The notes under the pieces are model-generated. The model made no database searches, had not been told where the DNA came from, and saw only the letters and a program-made list of their open reading frames with translations. The translations under genes and the position numbers were made by a program. From positions 378,990 through 442,989 of the forward strand of contig NZ_VFWZ01000009.1 of NCBI RefSeq assembly GCF_006443095.1: a stretch of DNA of 64,000 nt, written 5' to 3'. Below, one piece after another: positions 1 through 10,942 of this stretch; position 1 is the stretch's first letter; each line of letters opens with the position of its first letter. This stretch comes from Aquimarina algicola. GTDB taxonomy: Bacteria > Bacteroidota > Bacteroidia > Flavobacteriales > Flavobacteriaceae.

Positions 1-138
1 TGTAATAGACTTATTAACCATATTAATTCTTCATATTGTTAATAAATTACGTATATTACATATAGAATTTGCTGTTAAAACCGTCTTTATTTAACTAAAT
101 TAGCGCGTTTAATTAATTAAATTTTAGAATATTTTTTT

Positions 139-2673
139 ATGGCTGAAGGAGAAAAACTTATACCTATCAACATAGAAGATGAGATGAAGTCTGCATATAT
201 CGATTATTCGATGTCTGTGATTGTTTCTCGAGCTCTTCCTGATGTTAGAGATGGTCTCAAACCTGTACATAGACGTGTTCTTTATGGAATGTATGAATTA
301 GGAGTACGTGCTAGTAGTGCTCATAAAAAATCTGCAAGAATTGTAGGTGAAGTACTTGGTAAATACCACCCACATGGGGATACTTCTGTTTATGATACGA
401 TGGTTCGAATGGCTCAGGAATGGAGTTTGAGATATATGTTGGTTGATGGTCAAGGAAACTTTGGTTCTGTAGATGGTGATAGCCCGGCAGCAATGCGTTA
501 TACAGAGGCCCGTATGCGAAAAATATCTGAGGATATGCTGGCAGATATAGAAAAGGATACTGTAGATCATACATTTAATTTTGATGATACTCTACAGGAG
601 CCTACGGTTTTGCCAACAAGAGTTCCGGGATTATTAATTAATGGAGCTTCTGGTATTGCAGTAGGTATGGCTACAAATATGCCACCACATAATCTAAGTG
701 AAGTAGTGGATGGAACTGTAGCTTACATTGATAATAATGATATAGAAATTGATGAACTAATACAATACATCAAAGCACCAGATTTTCCTACCGGAGGTAT
801 TATTTATGGTTATGATGGTGTAAAAGAAGCTTTTAAGACAGGGCGTGGTAGAATAGTGATGCGAGGTAAAGCTACTTTTGAAGAAGTCAATGGTAGAGAA
901 TGCATTATCGTAACAGAAATACCATATCAGGTTAATAAAGCTGATATGATTAAAAAGACTGCCGACCTCGTTAATGATAAGAAAATTGATGGAATTTCTA
1001 CTATTCGTGATGAGTCTGATAGAAAAGGTATGCGTATTGTATACATTTTAAAGAGAGATGCTATACCTAATATAGTACTCAATCTTTTATACAAGTATAC
1101 CGCTTTGCAATCTTCTTTCAGTGTAAATAATATAGCACTAGTTAATGGCAGACCACAATTACTTAATGTAAAAGAAATGATCCACTATTTTGTGGAACAT
1201 AGACATGATGTAGTTGTTAGGCGTACTAAATTTGAATTAAGAAAAGCAGAAGAAAGAGCACATATTCTTGAAGGATTAATCATTGCTTCTGATAATATTG
1301 ATGAAGTAATTGCATTGATTAGATCTTCTGCAAATGCAGATGAAGCACGTGCTAAATTGATAGAAAGATTTAAGCTTTCTGAAATACAAGCTAAAGCAAT
1401 TGTAGAAATGCGTCTACGTCAATTAACAGGACTAGAGCAGGATAAACTACGTGCTGAGTATGAGGAATTAATGAAGACTATAGAAGATCTTAAAGACATT
1501 CTTGATAAGAAAGATCGAAGAATGCAAATTATTAAAGATGAACTTCTTGAAGTTAAAGAAAAATACGGAGACCCGAGACGTTCTCAAATTGAATATGCCG
1601 GAGGAGATCTTAGTATAGAAGATATGATTCCTGATGAAAAAGTAGTAATTACTATTTCGCATGCAGGATATATCAAAAGAACTTCTCTAAATGAGTATAA
1701 AAAACAGAATAGAGGAGGAGTAGGGCAAAAAGGAAGTACAACGCGTAACGAAGATTTTCTTGAACATTTATTTGTGGGGACAAACCACCAATATATGCTT
1801 TTCTTTACTCAAAAAGGAAAATGTTTCTGGATGCGTGTGTATGAAATACCAGAAGGAAGTAAAACTTCTAAAGGTAGAGCTATTCAAAATCTTATCAATA
1901 TAGAAAATGATGATAAGGTAAAAGCTTTTATTTGTACACAAGACTTAAAAGACGAAGAATATATCAATTCTCACTATGTCATAATGGCAACCAAAAAAGG
2001 TCAGGTCAAAAAGACATCTTTAGAACAATATTCTAGACCAAGAACAAATGGTATCAATGCTATTACTATAAAAGAAGAGGATGAACTACTCGAAGCTAAA
2101 CTGACAAATGGTAAAAGTCAAGTTATGCTTGCTGTAAAATCCGGTAAAGCCATTCGATTTGAAGAAGAAAAAACAAGACCTATGGGTAGGGGAGCTTCTG
2201 GTGTAAGAGGAATCAGAATGGCAGATGAAAAAGATGAAGTAATTGGTATGATTGCCGTTAATGAAATGGATAGTAATATCTTGGTAGTTTCAGAGAATGG
2301 ATATGGTAAGCGTTCTAAATTAGAGGATTACAGGATTACTAATAGAGGAGGAAAAGGAGTAAAGACCATTTCTATAACAGATAAAACAGGAAATCTTGTC
2401 GCTATTAAAAATGTAACAGACAAAGACGACCTTATGATTATTAATAAATCAGGTATTGCTATTAGATTAGCTGTAGAAGATTTAAGAGTAATGGGTAGAG
2501 CTACTCAAGGAGTTCGCCTTATTAATCTAAAAGGAAAAGATTCTATTGCTGCAGTTGCAAAAGTAATGCATGACGAAGACGATATAGATGCCAATAATGA
2601 AGAAGAAAATGAAAACTCTTCAATAGAAAATTCTGATGATGCAACTAATGGCACGACTATTGATAACAATTAA
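139..2673 (+). CDS. gyrA: DNA gyrase subunit A
   Basis: GyrA is the DNA-breaking and rejoining subunit of gyrase; with GyrB it introduces negative supercoils. The 844-residue length fits the family. The N-terminal breakage-reunion domain shows the catalytic tyrosine in AAMRYTEAR (Tyr121) and the quinolone-determining stretch [10 protein letters not shown], with Thr82 and Asp86 at the positions of E. coli Ser83/Asp87; Thr here is, to my knowledge, the wild-type state in Flavobacterium. The C-terminal half (about 500-800) is the DNA-wrapping pinwheel, and the GyrA box QNRGGVG marks gyrase rather than topoisomerase IV. It ends in an acidic, Asn-rich tail. It is followed 34 bp later by a TPR gene on the same strand, likely co-transcribed. 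Confidence 0.98.
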   Translation: MAEGEKLIPINIEDEMKSAYIDYSMSVIVSRALPDVRDGLKPVHRRVLYGMYELGVRASSAHKKSARIVGEVLGKYHPHGDTSVYDTMVRMAQEWSLRYMLVDGQGNFGSVDGDSPAAMRYTEARMRKISEDMLADIEKDTVDHTFNFDDTLQEPTVLPTRVPGLLINGASGIAVGMATNMPPHNLSEVVDGTVAYIDNNDIEIDELIQYIKAPDFPTGGIIYGYDGVKEAFKTGRGRIVMRGKATFEEVNGRECIIVTEIPYQVNKADMIKKTADLVNDKKIDGISTIRDESDRKGMRIVYILKRDAIPNIVLNLLYKYTALQSSFSVNNIALVNGRPQLLNVKEMIHYFVEHRHDVVVRRTKFELRKAEERAHILEGLIIASDNIDEVIALIRSSANADEARAKLIERFKLSEIQAKAIVEMRLRQLTGLEQDKLRAEYEELMKTIEDLKDILDKKDRRMQIIKDELLEVKEKYGDPRRSQIEYAGGDLSIEDMIPDEKVVITISHAGYIKRTSLNEYKKQNRGGVGQKGSTTRNEDFLEHLFVGTNHQYMLFFTQKGKCFWMRVYEIPEGSKTSKGRAIQNLINIENDDKVKAFICTQDLKDEEYINSHYVIMATKKGQVKKTSLEQYSRPRTNGINAITIKEEDELLEAKLTNGKSQVMLAVKSGKAIRFEEEKTRPMGRGASGVRGIRMADEKDEVIGMIAVNEMDSNILVVSENGYGKRSKLEDYRITNRGGKGVKTISITDKTGNLVAIKNVTDKDDLMIINKSGIAIRLAVEDLRVMGRATQGVRLINLKGKDSIAAVAKVMHDEDDIDANNEEENENSSIENSDDATNGTTIDNN

Positions 2674-2707
2674 AGAATAACTAAATCTCATATTAAAAAC
2701 ACAAGTA

Positions 2708-3982
2708 ATGAAGACTAAATTTTTTGTAGCAATATTCTTGGCGGGTACTGCTATTGGATTTTCTCAAAAACAAGCTTTAAAAGCAGCTGCAAAGGCAATT
2801 AAATCAGGTAAAATGAATGTTGCTAGCGATGCTCTTAAATCTGCAGAAGCACAACTTGGTGCCGCAGACGAGAAGATGAAAGCTCAATTCTATTTCTTCA
2901 AAGGACAAGTAGAATCCTCTTCTGCAGGAGAATCTCTTGAAAAACTAGAATCTGCTGCAAATGCTTATGTAAAAGCTATGGAAATTGAAAAGGCTGCTGG
3001 AAGTTCTAAATACACTGCTGGAGCTAATGAGAATTTGCAGAAAATTCGCCAGTCTTTGATAGAAAATGCTATTAAAGATCAAAATGCTAAAAACTATAAA
3101 GGAGCAGCAGAAAAATTATATTTAGGATATAAAACAAACAAAGCAGATACAACTTATTTATATTATGCAGCTGGTAATGCTGTAAATGGTAAAGATTATG
3201 ATATTGCATTGAAATATTATAATGAGTTAAAAGAATTAGGCTTTTCAGGAATTAAAGAAGAATTCGTCGCTACTAATAAAGAAACAGGAGAAGTAGAGCC
3301 GTTTGATTCTAAACAAACTAGAGATTTGTCTGTTAAATCAGGTTCGTATATAAAACCAGATATTCGTAAATCAGAATCAAGAAAAGGAGAAATAGCTAAA
3401 AATATTGCTCTTATTTATATTACTCAAGGTAAAAATAATGAAGCTATTGCTGCTATAGAAGATGCAAAAAAAGAAAACCCTAACGATTCAGCTCTAATGC
3501 AAGCAGAAGCAGATATACACTATAAACTTGGTGATATTGCAAAATATAAAGAGATAATGGAGAAAATTGTTGCAAATGATCCTGAAAATCCAGATTTATT
3601 ATATAATTTAGGAGTAAGTGCATCTCGTTTAGGTGACAATGATAAAGCTTTAGAATACTACAAGAAAGCATTAGAATTAAAGCCAGATTATACATCAGCA
3701 CAAATCAATATAGCGTCTGTGATTTTAGGTAAAGAAGCTAAGGTTGTTGAAGAAATGAATGGTTTAGGAACATCTTCTAAAGACAATAAACGATACGAAG
3801 TTCTTAAAAAAGAAAGAGAAGGAATATATAAGAGTGCTGTGCCTTATTTAGAAGGAGCTCTTAAAAGTAAGCCTGATAATGTAGAAGCTGTTCGTACTCT
3901 AATGAATATTTACTACCAACTTGATGATCCAAAAGCTGATGAAATGAAAAATAAGCTTAAAGGTTTAGAAGGAGGGAACTAA
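2708..3982 (+). CDS. Secreted/periplasmic tetratricopeptide-repeat protein
   Basis: The 424-residue product starts with a signal peptide (hydrophobic stretch VAIFLAGTAIGFSQ) and is therefore exported. Several TPR units are visible, clearest at about 295-330 (NLGVSASRLGDNDKALEYYKKAL...), with others near 145-170 and 235-270. The protein is rich in Lys, Ala and Glu. TPR proteins mediate protein-protein contacts; no enzymatic motif is seen. It sits directly behind gyrA and ends at a strong terminator. The pairing with gyrA is common in flavobacteria (recollection), but the partner and role are unknown. Confidence 0.88.
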   Translation: MKTKFFVAIFLAGTAIGFSQKQALKAAAKAIKSGKMNVASDALKSAEAQLGAADEKMKAQFYFFKGQVESSSAGESLEKLESAANAYVKAMEIEKAAGSSKYTAGANENLQKIRQSLIENAIKDQNAKNYKGAAEKLYLGYKTNKADTTYLYYAAGNAVNGKDYDIALKYYNELKELGFSGIKEEFVATNKETGEVEPFDSKQTRDLSVKSGSYIKPDIRKSESRKGEIAKNIALIYITQGKNNEAIAAIEDAKKENPNDSALMQAEADIHYKLGDIAKYKEIMEKIVANDPENPDLLYNLGVSASRLGDNDKALEYYKKALELKPDYTSAQINIASVILGKEAKVVEEMNGLGTSSKDNKRYEVLKKEREGIYKSAVPYLEGALKSKPDNVEAVRTLMNIYYQLDDPKADEMKNKLKGLEGGN

Positions 3983-4010
3983 ATAATACCGATTTATAAA
4001 TTTTTGAAAA

Positions 4011-4036
4011 AACCGAAGCTATGCTTCGGTTTTTTT
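4011..4036 (+). terminator. Rho-independent terminator after the gyrA-TPR unit
   Basis: The stem CCGAAGC / GCTTCGG with a three-base loop is followed by a run of seven T. It lies 30 bp after the TPR stop codon. Confidence 0.9.
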
Positions 4037-4388
4037 ATTTCCAGATTTTTTGATTATTATATGGTATATAATTTTTTCATTCCAATGTCGTGAATGTATT
4101 ACCTAATGCTATCTCAAGAAGTCCTATGAAAATACGTTCTTATCATGTAATGATACCTTTACTGTTTCCTAATGTTTTTTCTTTGAAGTACAGCTTCTAA
4201 GGGTTTACTGTAAACCTATAAATTAACTTTTTTCAAATAGATGGATTACTCATGATATTGATTTTTTGTTTGCTACAAATTTAGTTAAGAATCGTATTGT
4301 TTTTTACAACATTCATATGTTACCTTGTCTTCCATTTTAGTTTTTAGACTCAATCATGTTTTGATCATTTTAGTGATAAAACAAAAAA
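4037..4388. other. Intergenic stretch without a recognisable gene
   Basis: About 350 bp between two convergent units. All six frames are broken and no RNA family is recognised. The only structured element seen is a perfect 15-bp palindrome, GGTTTAC-T-GTAAACC, at 4202-4216. Confidence 0.6.
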
Positions 4389-4414
4389 GAGGCTATTTTA
4401 TTAAAATAGCCTCT
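4389..4414 (-). terminator. Terminator for the minus-strand propeller gene
   Basis: The inverted repeat AGAGGCTATTTTA / TAAAATAGCCTCT is followed on the minus strand by TTTTTTGTTTTA. It lies about 25 bp beyond the stop codon of the gene ending at 4440. Confidence 0.85.
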
Positions 4415-4439
4415 GATAAAGTTCGCCAATAAATTAGGC

Positions 4440-6308
4440 TTAAAACTTATGAGATGAAATCAAATGATTTTTTTCATTTATAAAAATTACATTATCAATT
4501 TCGTCAATAAGATAGTTTGGAGTTTTATCCAAGATGTCTATCTGCTTATCTATAGCTCCTGTTTTTTTGTTGATCATATAAATAGCATGTTTTGTCGGAG
4601 CAGTTTCGCTTTTTATTTTTGCTACAATAAATTTATGATCTTTTATGGTTTTTGAATTTGAATATCTAGTTTTTGTAATTTCGAATACCGTAGACATATT
4701 GTTTTGATTATTTCCAACATATAAACCTGCTACAGTAGATTCTGATGAAGTACCATCCGTTTGATCTTTAGAAGTTCTGTATGCACCTTTAGATAAAGCA
4801 GATAGTTGATTGATGTTTTCTAAGGAACCAGTAATGTCTAAATCAACACCAGCAAAAGCTAATCCAGTCTCTGCAAGACCTACAAAACCCTTTAAACTGG
4901 AAGCAGGCTCGTAATACTTGCTATATTTTAATTCTCCAGATGATGAAAGTAACGAAACATGTTGACCTGTGTATAATAAGTAACCAGTATTGTTAACATA
5001 TTCTGCTAATAAAGGAGTTTTTTTCTTTACATTTTCTAAAGCTATATCTTCTGCAAATAGTTCAATTTGTCCGGTTTGAAGATCAAATTTGTATCCTTTT
5101 TTGTTTTCGAACAATACAACCTTGTTTTCAACTTCATCATAAGTAACTGCCGGTATTGCTTTGAATTTTACGTCTTTGTCCCAAACATCTTTCCCTTTTT
5201 CATAATCCAAAATATTAGATCTTTCTGTAGATACATATAATACGCCTTTATCAGTTGGAGTTACATAATATGCATACCCCTTTACTTTACTAGTCCATAT
5301 TTTTTTTCCATTATCATCAACTAGAGATATTGTGCCATCTTTTTCATCTTTACCAATTGCAATCAACCCTTTTTCATGTGGAATCACTTCATCAAGGTAA
5401 TCTATTTTAAAGCTCTTTTTCCATTTGAATTCGTTTGTACTAGGATCTATAATATTGAATCCTTCAGTTTCTACCAAAATTAAATTATTGGCATCGTCTG
5501 GTCTAACATCTATTAGTGTTCCTCTTAGTTTTAACTTACCTGGAGTTATATCACTACCATTAGAAGGGTCTAGTACTGTTAATTTTTTAGATTTTTTAAT
5601 TCCTAAATACAAGCTGCTGTTGGCTTCAGAATATACCAAAGCTTTTATTTTTTTATCAGCTTCATGCTTCCAGGTAATTTTTCCATTATCCTTATTGATA
5701 GCAAATATTCGATCTTTTATCCCGATGATTAAGTTATTGTCTTTTGTAAAATAGGGACCTTGATCAATAAAGCTTCTTTTGGTTAAAAGACTTTTGATAA
5801 ACCCTTTACTTTCTCCAAGCGGAGTAATCCATTTTTGTTCCCATGTTTCAAGACTAAAACTCATAAGGTATCGTTCTTTGTCCTTAGTAAGTTCAAAAAG
5901 AATAATTCCTTGATTAGGTAAAAGATTAAAGTTTTTAATTCTGTATCCTTCATCTTTTGTATCAAAGACAATATCACCATTGCTGGAGTTAATAATAATT
6001 CCTCTTGTTTTTCCGGCGATAGGCACATATTCAGCATAGAATAATGGTAAGCCGTCTATATTCTGAAAAGTACTTTTGTCAACAGCTTTCAGCTCTTTGT
6101 TATGCCATTTGATATCACCTGTATTATTATCCATTGCAAGTAAGCCTTTTGCACCAGAGGCAATTATTAAGCCATCATTTGATTGCATAATCCAGCCTAC
6201 TTCGTATAGACTTTCTTTAAGGTCTACTTCCCATTGTTTTTCTTGACTATATCCAGAGAAGATAATTGCAAGTAAGATAATTGTTAAAGATGTTAAGTGT
6301 TTTTTCAT
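4440..6308 (-). CDS. Exported PQQ-type beta-propeller protein
   Basis: I place the start at the ATG at 6308, giving 622 residues. There the protein begins MKKHLTSLTIILLAIIFSG, a clear signal peptide; the open frame extends 41 codons upstream, but that extension carries no signal peptide. The body has repeated WxxxL-type blades such as GLLAMDNNTGDIKWHNK and RIFAINKDNGKITWKHE, where a D-x-x-N/T-G-x-x-x-W core marks quinoprotein-like (PQQ-fold) propeller blades. No cofactor-binding dehydrogenase motif is visible, so a scaffold or sensing role is as likely as catalysis. It lies 126 bp downstream of pheT on the same strand. Confidence 0.85.
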   Translation of the reverse strand: MKKHLTSLTIILLAIIFSGYSQEKQWEVDLKESLYEVGWIMQSNDGLIIASGAKGLLAMDNNTGDIKWHNKELKAVDKSTFQNIDGLPLFYAEYVPIAGKTRGIIINSSNGDIVFDTKDEGYRIKNFNLLPNQGIILFELTKDKERYLMSFSLETWEQKWITPLGESKGFIKSLLTKRSFIDQGPYFTKDNNLIIGIKDRIFAINKDNGKITWKHEADKKIKALVYSEANSSLYLGIKKSKKLTVLDPSNGSDITPGKLKLRGTLIDVRPDDANNLILVETEGFNIIDPSTNEFKWKKSFKIDYLDEVIPHEKGLIAIGKDEKDGTISLVDDNGKKIWTSKVKGYAYYVTPTDKGVLYVSTERSNILDYEKGKDVWDKDVKFKAIPAVTYDEVENKVVLFENKKGYKFDLQTGQIELFAEDIALENVKKKTPLLAEYVNNTGYLLYTGQHVSLLSSSGELKYSKYYEPASSLKGFVGLAETGLAFAGVDLDITGSLENINQLSALSKGAYRTSKDQTDGTSSESTVAGLYVGNNQNNMSTVFEITKTRYSNSKTIKDHKFIVAKIKSETAPTKHAIYMINKKTGAIDKQIDILDKTPNYLIDEIDNVIFINEKNHLISSHKF

Positions 6309-6434
6309 ACGAGGGGTTTTTTGTATTCGTGATTTAAATTTTGAAATGAAATTTGTTGGCAAAAATACAAAAAGAAGAGGATGATTGTTAAAAAAAACAA
6401 AAATCCTCTTTGTAAACGATATAATTTGCAAAAA

Positions 6435-8861
6435 TTATCTTAACTCGGCATCAAGTTTATTTTCAAAATTATGTTGTAACTTATTCATGATTTTATCGAT
6501 TTGCTTGTCTGTAAGTGTTTTATTTTCATCTAAAAGCGTAAAACTTACAGCATATGATTTTTTTCCTTCCGGAAGATTTTCACCTTGATAAACATCAAAC
6601 AAATTAATATTTTTTAATAGGTTCTTTTCAGTTTGCTTCGCTATTGTATAGACTTCTTCAAAAGTGATAGAGTCATTTAATAAAAGAGCAAAGTCTCTAC
6701 GTACTTCAGGGAATTTAGGGATATCTTTATACTTGATTTTGGTATATTTTGAATATTCTAAAATATTATCCCAATTAAAGTCTGCATACAAAACTTCTTG
6801 AGTTATAGAAAAATGTTTTAGTACAGATTTTTTAATAACTCCAAAATCAACTAGTTTGGTTTTTCCTATACTTAAAGAAATACCTTCAGAAAACATATCA
6901 TTTTTGATGGGTGAAGTTTTTAATCTTTCAATGCCTAATCGGTTCAGGACATTAGAAACAATACCCTTTATGTAAAAGAAATCACTTGTTTTTTGTTCAG
7001 TATTCCAGCTTTCACTTGTCTTATTTCCAGAAATGGTAATACTTAAGTGTTTGTTTTCTACCCTTTCTTCACCATAATGATGATACGTTTTTCCAAATTC
7101 AAATAGTTTAAGATCAGCTCTCCTTCTGTTAATATTATAAGAAATTGCTTCTAGAACAGAAAAAAGCATTGATTGTCTCATAACTGCCAAATCATTACTT
7201 AAAGGATTAAGCATTTGAACATTGTGCTCTGGTTTTAATTGCTCACTTAAGTTAATGTATTCTGGGCTTGTTAGAGAGTTTGCCATCATTTCATTAAATC
7301 CTTGACCAATTAATTGATTAGCGATTGTATTTTGGATTTTATGGTCAGAGAATTTGTCGATATTAGAAATAGATGCATTTAATTTTTGAGTAAATCCAAT
7401 GTTGTTATATCCATATACTCTTAATATTTCTTCAATAACGTCAGACTCTCTTTGTACATCATTTCGATAGGCAGGAATAGTCAATCCAATTGCGGTTTCG
7501 GTGACGCTATTGATTTTTATTTCTAAAGAAGTAAGTATTCTTTTTATAGTATCTTGAGGAATTTCCTCACCAATAAGTTTGGTCGCATTTTCAAAAGATA
7601 GAAATACTTGAAAATCTTCAATTTTTTTTGGGTATAAATCTATGATTTCACTAGAAATATTTCCTCCTGCCAACTCTTGTATGAGTAGTGCAGCTCTTTT
7701 TAAAGCATACTCCGTTATATTAGGATCAATACCTCTTTCAAATCTAAAAGAAGCATCAGTATTAAGTCCATGTCTTTTTGCAGTTTTACGAATACTTACA
7801 GGATTAAAATAAGCACTTTCTAAGAATATTGATGTTGTTCTTTCTGTAACACCTGAGTTAAGCCCTCCAAAAACACCAGCAATACAGAGTGGTTTATTAG
7901 CATCGCATATCATCAAATCGTCTTCATGCAGTTCTCTTTCAACTTCATCGAGAGTAGTGAATTTTGTGCCTGCTTCAACCGTTTTTACCTCTATCTTTTC
8001 ACCTTCAATCTCATGCGCATCAAAAGCATGTAGAGGTTGGCCTAATTCATGAAGTACATAATTAGTAACATCTACAACATTATTTTTTGGAGTGATACCG
8101 ATTGCTTGTAATCTATATTTTAGCCAATTAGGCGATTCTTTTACTTTGATATTAGAAATGGTTAAACCACAATATCTAGGGGCTAATTCAGAGTTTTTAA
8201 CTTCTATATCAATTTTGTTTAATCTGTTTTCTACTCTAAAACTGCTAACCGAAGGTGTGATTAATTCTAGGTTAATATCTTTTTGTAGTAGTCCTGCTTT
8301 CAAATCTCTGGCAGTACCCCAGTGACTCATAGCATCAGCCCTATTGGGAGTAAGTCCTATTTCAAAAATTGAATCATTCTCTACATCAAAGATTTCAGAA
8401 GCTTTAGTCCCCACGGCAATATCAGCATCAAGAACCATAATACCTTCATGACTTGCACCCAGACCTAATTCATCTTCGGCGCAAATCATCCCATGGCTCT
8501 CTTCACCTCTTATTTTCCCTTTTTTAATTGTCCATTCTTTACCTTCTTGATCGTATAGTTTTGTGCCAATTGTAGCAACAGGTACTTTTTGACCGGCAGC
8601 AACATTGGGAGCTCCACATACAATTTGTACAGGATCACCTTTACCAAGATCTACTTTGGTTATTTTTAATTTATCTGCATTTGGATGTTTTTCGCAGTTT
8701 AATACCTGACCTACAATTACTCCTTCTAGTCCACCTTTTATACTTTGAAAAGTTTCTATTCCTTCTACTTCAAGTCCTAGATCTGTAAGTAATTCTCCAG
8801 CTTTTTCTGCCTCCCAATCAAGATTAATAAATTGTTTTAACCAGTTATATGAAATTTTCAT
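6435..8861 (-). CDS. pheT: Phenylalanyl-tRNA synthetase beta subunit
   Basis: PheT pairs with PheS to charge tRNA-Phe. The 808-residue length is standard. Reading from the N-terminus: the EMAP/OB tRNA-binding domain (about 40-150, with KHPNADKLKI), the B3/4 editing domain (about 210-390), the B5 domain (about 410-475), the catalytic-core-like fold, and the C-terminal anticodon-binding FDX-ACB domain (about 715-808, with PKFPEVRRDFAL). pheS is not in the window, so the two subunits are not adjacent here, as is usual in Bacteroidota. Confidence 0.97.
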   Translation of the reverse strand: MKISYNWLKQFINLDWEAEKAGELLTDLGLEVEGIETFQSIKGGLEGVIVGQVLNCEKHPNADKLKITKVDLGKGDPVQIVCGAPNVAAGQKVPVATIGTKLYDQEGKEWTIKKGKIRGEESHGMICAEDELGLGASHEGIMVLDADIAVGTKASEIFDVENDSIFEIGLTPNRADAMSHWGTARDLKAGLLQKDINLELITPSVSSFRVENRLNKIDIEVKNSELAPRYCGLTISNIKVKESPNWLKYRLQAIGITPKNNVVDVTNYVLHELGQPLHAFDAHEIEGEKIEVKTVEAGTKFTTLDEVERELHEDDLMICDANKPLCIAGVFGGLNSGVTERTTSIFLESAYFNPVSIRKTAKRHGLNTDASFRFERGIDPNITEYALKRAALLIQELAGGNISSEIIDLYPKKIEDFQVFLSFENATKLIGEEIPQDTIKRILTSLEIKINSVTETAIGLTIPAYRNDVQRESDVIEEILRVYGYNNIGFTQKLNASISNIDKFSDHKIQNTIANQLIGQGFNEMMANSLTSPEYINLSEQLKPEHNVQMLNPLSNDLAVMRQSMLFSVLEAISYNINRRRADLKLFEFGKTYHHYGEERVENKHLSITISGNKTSESWNTEQKTSDFFYIKGIVSNVLNRLGIERLKTSPIKNDMFSEGISLSIGKTKLVDFGVIKKSVLKHFSITQEVLYADFNWDNILEYSKYTKIKYKDIPKFPEVRRDFALLLNDSITFEEVYTIAKQTEKNLLKNINLFDVYQGENLPEGKKSYAVSFTLLDENKTLTDKQIDKIMNKLQHNFENKLDAELR

Positions 8862-8998
8862 TTGTGTTTGTCTAAATTAAGGCAGTAAAGATAATATATT
8901 GAGTAAAGGTTACAAATGAGATTATTAATAAAATCTTGTCATATGGTGTTGTATATAAAAGGGCTGATTTTTTTATTACCTTTGAAATATCCTATAAA

Positions 8999-9439
8999 AT
9001 GAAGATGATGAATAAATTAAGGTATTTTTTTACAAGTTTTTTTTTAATAGCATTTATAGCTATTGGTTTTTCTCAAGAAAAACAAACAGCTTCTGACAAA
9101 CCATCTAAGGAGAAAGAAAAAATAAAAAACGAAAAGAATAATAGCAGCAAAGATGATTTAACTTTGGTAAATCAAGCAACAAAATCTCCTAACCAAAAAG
9201 TTTATAAGGCGCAATCTAAAAGAAGTTTTGCTACTGCTAAACAAAGTAAACCTTCACAAAAAACTGCTAACGGACAAGTAAAGTCTTATACAACAAAAAG
9301 CGGGGATGAAGTCTTTTATGTCGAAAAGAAAGATAAAAATGGGAAAATGATTAAAAGTGAAGAGATTAGAGTGATTAGAAATCCCGATGAATTAGAAAAG
9401 ATGAGAAAAGGAGAAGAAATCAAAGAAGAAAATTTATAA
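8999..9439 (+). CDS. Small exported Lys/Ser-rich protein of unknown function
   Basis: The start at 8999 (MKMMNKLRYFF) gives 146 residues beginning with a signal peptide that ends near GFSQ; the frame is open 21 codons further upstream, but that extension is unlikely. The mature part is low-complexity and rich in Lys, Ser, Glu and Asn, with a short more ordered C-terminal segment (SYTTKSGDEVFYVEKKDKNG...). I do not recognise a family. It is divergent from pheT and ends at its own terminator. Confidence 0.7.
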   Translation: MKMMNKLRYFFTSFFLIAFIAIGFSQEKQTASDKPSKEKEKIKNEKNNSSKDDLTLVNQATKSPNQKVYKAQSKRSFATAKQSKPSQKTANGQVKSYTTKSGDEVFYVEKKDKNGKMIKSEEIRVIRNPDELEKMRKGEEIKEENL

Positions 9440-9462
9440 TTGTATCCAAATAACAATAATAT

Positions 9463-9500
9463 ACTGTCGTTATGATGTACATTCTAACGGCAGTTTTTGT
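9463..9500 (+). terminator. Terminator after the small exported protein gene
   Basis: The stem ACTGTCGTT / AACGGCAGT (one G-T pair) is followed by TTTTTGTT. Confidence 0.75.
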
Positions 9501-9534
9501 TAATACCCATACTATTTAAGTAAACTTAATATTC

Positions 9535-10767
9535 ATGAAGCACATACATCTATTACTTATACTCATTATTACTATTTCTTTAAATTCTTGTAAAAAAGAA
9601 CAAAAATCCGAACAAGTAGATTTTAAATCAGGTCCTTGGAGAGCCTATCTAGAGGTTCAAGACAATAAAAAATTACCATTTCTTACTGAAGTAATGGAAG
9701 ATCAAAGTTTAAAAATATTTAATGCGGAAGAAGTTATCAATGTAGATGAAATAGAAATAAATAAAGACTCTTTGATCATTAGGTTTCCGGTTTTTGAAGG
9801 GTATATAGCAGCACGGTTTGAAGATTCTATGACCTTATCAGGGAGTTTTATCAAAGAAAGTTTAGATCGAGTAGTGCCCTTTAAAGCAACATTTGGTGCG
9901 CAAGATCGATTTGATATAACAACCCAACCTTCTCAGAATATTTCAGGTAATTGGGAAACAGTCTTTAGTCAGGATAACAAAGAAGACAGGTATATTGCTA
10001 AAGGAATTTTTAAGCAAAATGGAAATATAGTTACAGGAACATTTAGAACCACAACAGGGGATTACAGATTTCTAGAAGGAGTTCTTAACGATAATCAATT
10101 AGAATTGTCTGCTTTTGATGGCGCACATGCATTTTTGTTTACTGCTCAAGTTACAGATACGACAATGAATGGTTATTTTTATTCTGGAAATCATTGGAAA
10201 GAACCTTTTGTAGCCAAAAGAAATGAAAACTATAAATTACCATCAGAAGACTCTCTTACTTTTTTGAAAGAAGGGTATGAAAAATTAGCATTTACATTTT
10301 CTGACAGCCAAGGTAATCAGGTCTCTTTAGAAGATAAGCGCTTTAAGGATAAGGTAGTGATTGTTCAAATTATGGGAACATGGTGTCCTAATTGTATGGA
10401 TGAAACCAAGTATTATGTGGATTACTATGCTCATCGCAAAGTGTCGAATGCAGAGTTTGTGGCCTTGGCATTTGAGTATGCTAAAACAGAGGAAAAAGCT
10501 TTTAAATCAATAAAAAGATTTAAAGAAAAGTTAGGGGTTGAATATCCGGTTCTTTTGGCTCAATATGGAACTTCTGATAAAGAAAAAGCGCAAGAAAAAT
10601 TACCAATGCTTAATCATGTGCTGTCGTATCCAACAACAATTTTTATCGATAAAAAGGGAAAAGTACGAAAAATACATACCGGATTTAATGGCCCTGCTAC
10701 AGGACAAAAATATCTTGATTTCAAAAAAGAATTTGAGCATTTTATTGAAGAATTATCAAAAGAATAA
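9535..10767 (+). CDS. TlpA/ResA-like thioredoxin lipoprotein
   Basis: The 410-residue protein starts with a lipoprotein signal peptide (ITISLNSC, lipidated Cys near residue 19). The N-terminal half (about 30-240) is beta-rich, with no family I recognise beyond TlpA-associated sequences. The C-terminal half (about 245-405) is a thioredoxin fold with the redox motif GTWCPNCMDE (Cys about 284 and 287) and the cis-proline region SYPTTIFIDKKGKV. Proteins of this type act at the periplasmic face as thiol-disulfide reductases, for example in cytochrome c maturation. The substrate is not evident from the neighbours. Confidence 0.9.
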   Translation: MKHIHLLLILIITISLNSCKKEQKSEQVDFKSGPWRAYLEVQDNKKLPFLTEVMEDQSLKIFNAEEVINVDEIEINKDSLIIRFPVFEGYIAARFEDSMTLSGSFIKESLDRVVPFKATFGAQDRFDITTQPSQNISGNWETVFSQDNKEDRYIAKGIFKQNGNIVTGTFRTTTGDYRFLEGVLNDNQLELSAFDGAHAFLFTAQVTDTTMNGYFYSGNHWKEPFVAKRNENYKLPSEDSLTFLKEGYEKLAFTFSDSQGNQVSLEDKRFKDKVVIVQIMGTWCPNCMDETKYYVDYYAHRKVSNAEFVALAFEYAKTEEKAFKSIKRFKEKLGVEYPVLLAQYGTSDKEKAQEKLPMLNHVLSYPTTIFIDKKGKVRKIHTGFNGPATGQKYLDFKKEFEHFIEELSKE

Positions 10768-10885
10768 GTAAAGATTTTTGATAAAAAATTAAAGCTAATA
10801 TTCATTTAAGCTAAGCAAAACATAAGGTTTATTATAAAAACACAAGTGTAATCGTTAATATTATAAAAGTCCTGTATAAACAATG

Positions 10886-10915
10886 TTGTACAGACCAATT
10901 TCTATGTTAAATTAT
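10886..10915 (+). promoter_or_regulatory. Candidate promoter for pta-ackA
   Basis: TTG at 10886-10888, then exactly 19 bases, then TAAATTAT at 10908-10915. This resembles the Bacteroidota sigma-A consensus TTG-N19-TAnnTTTG with two mismatches in the -7 box, and sits 27 bp before the ATG. Confidence 0.4.
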
Positions 10916-10942
10916 TACCTTAGCAATACCAAATGAAAACAA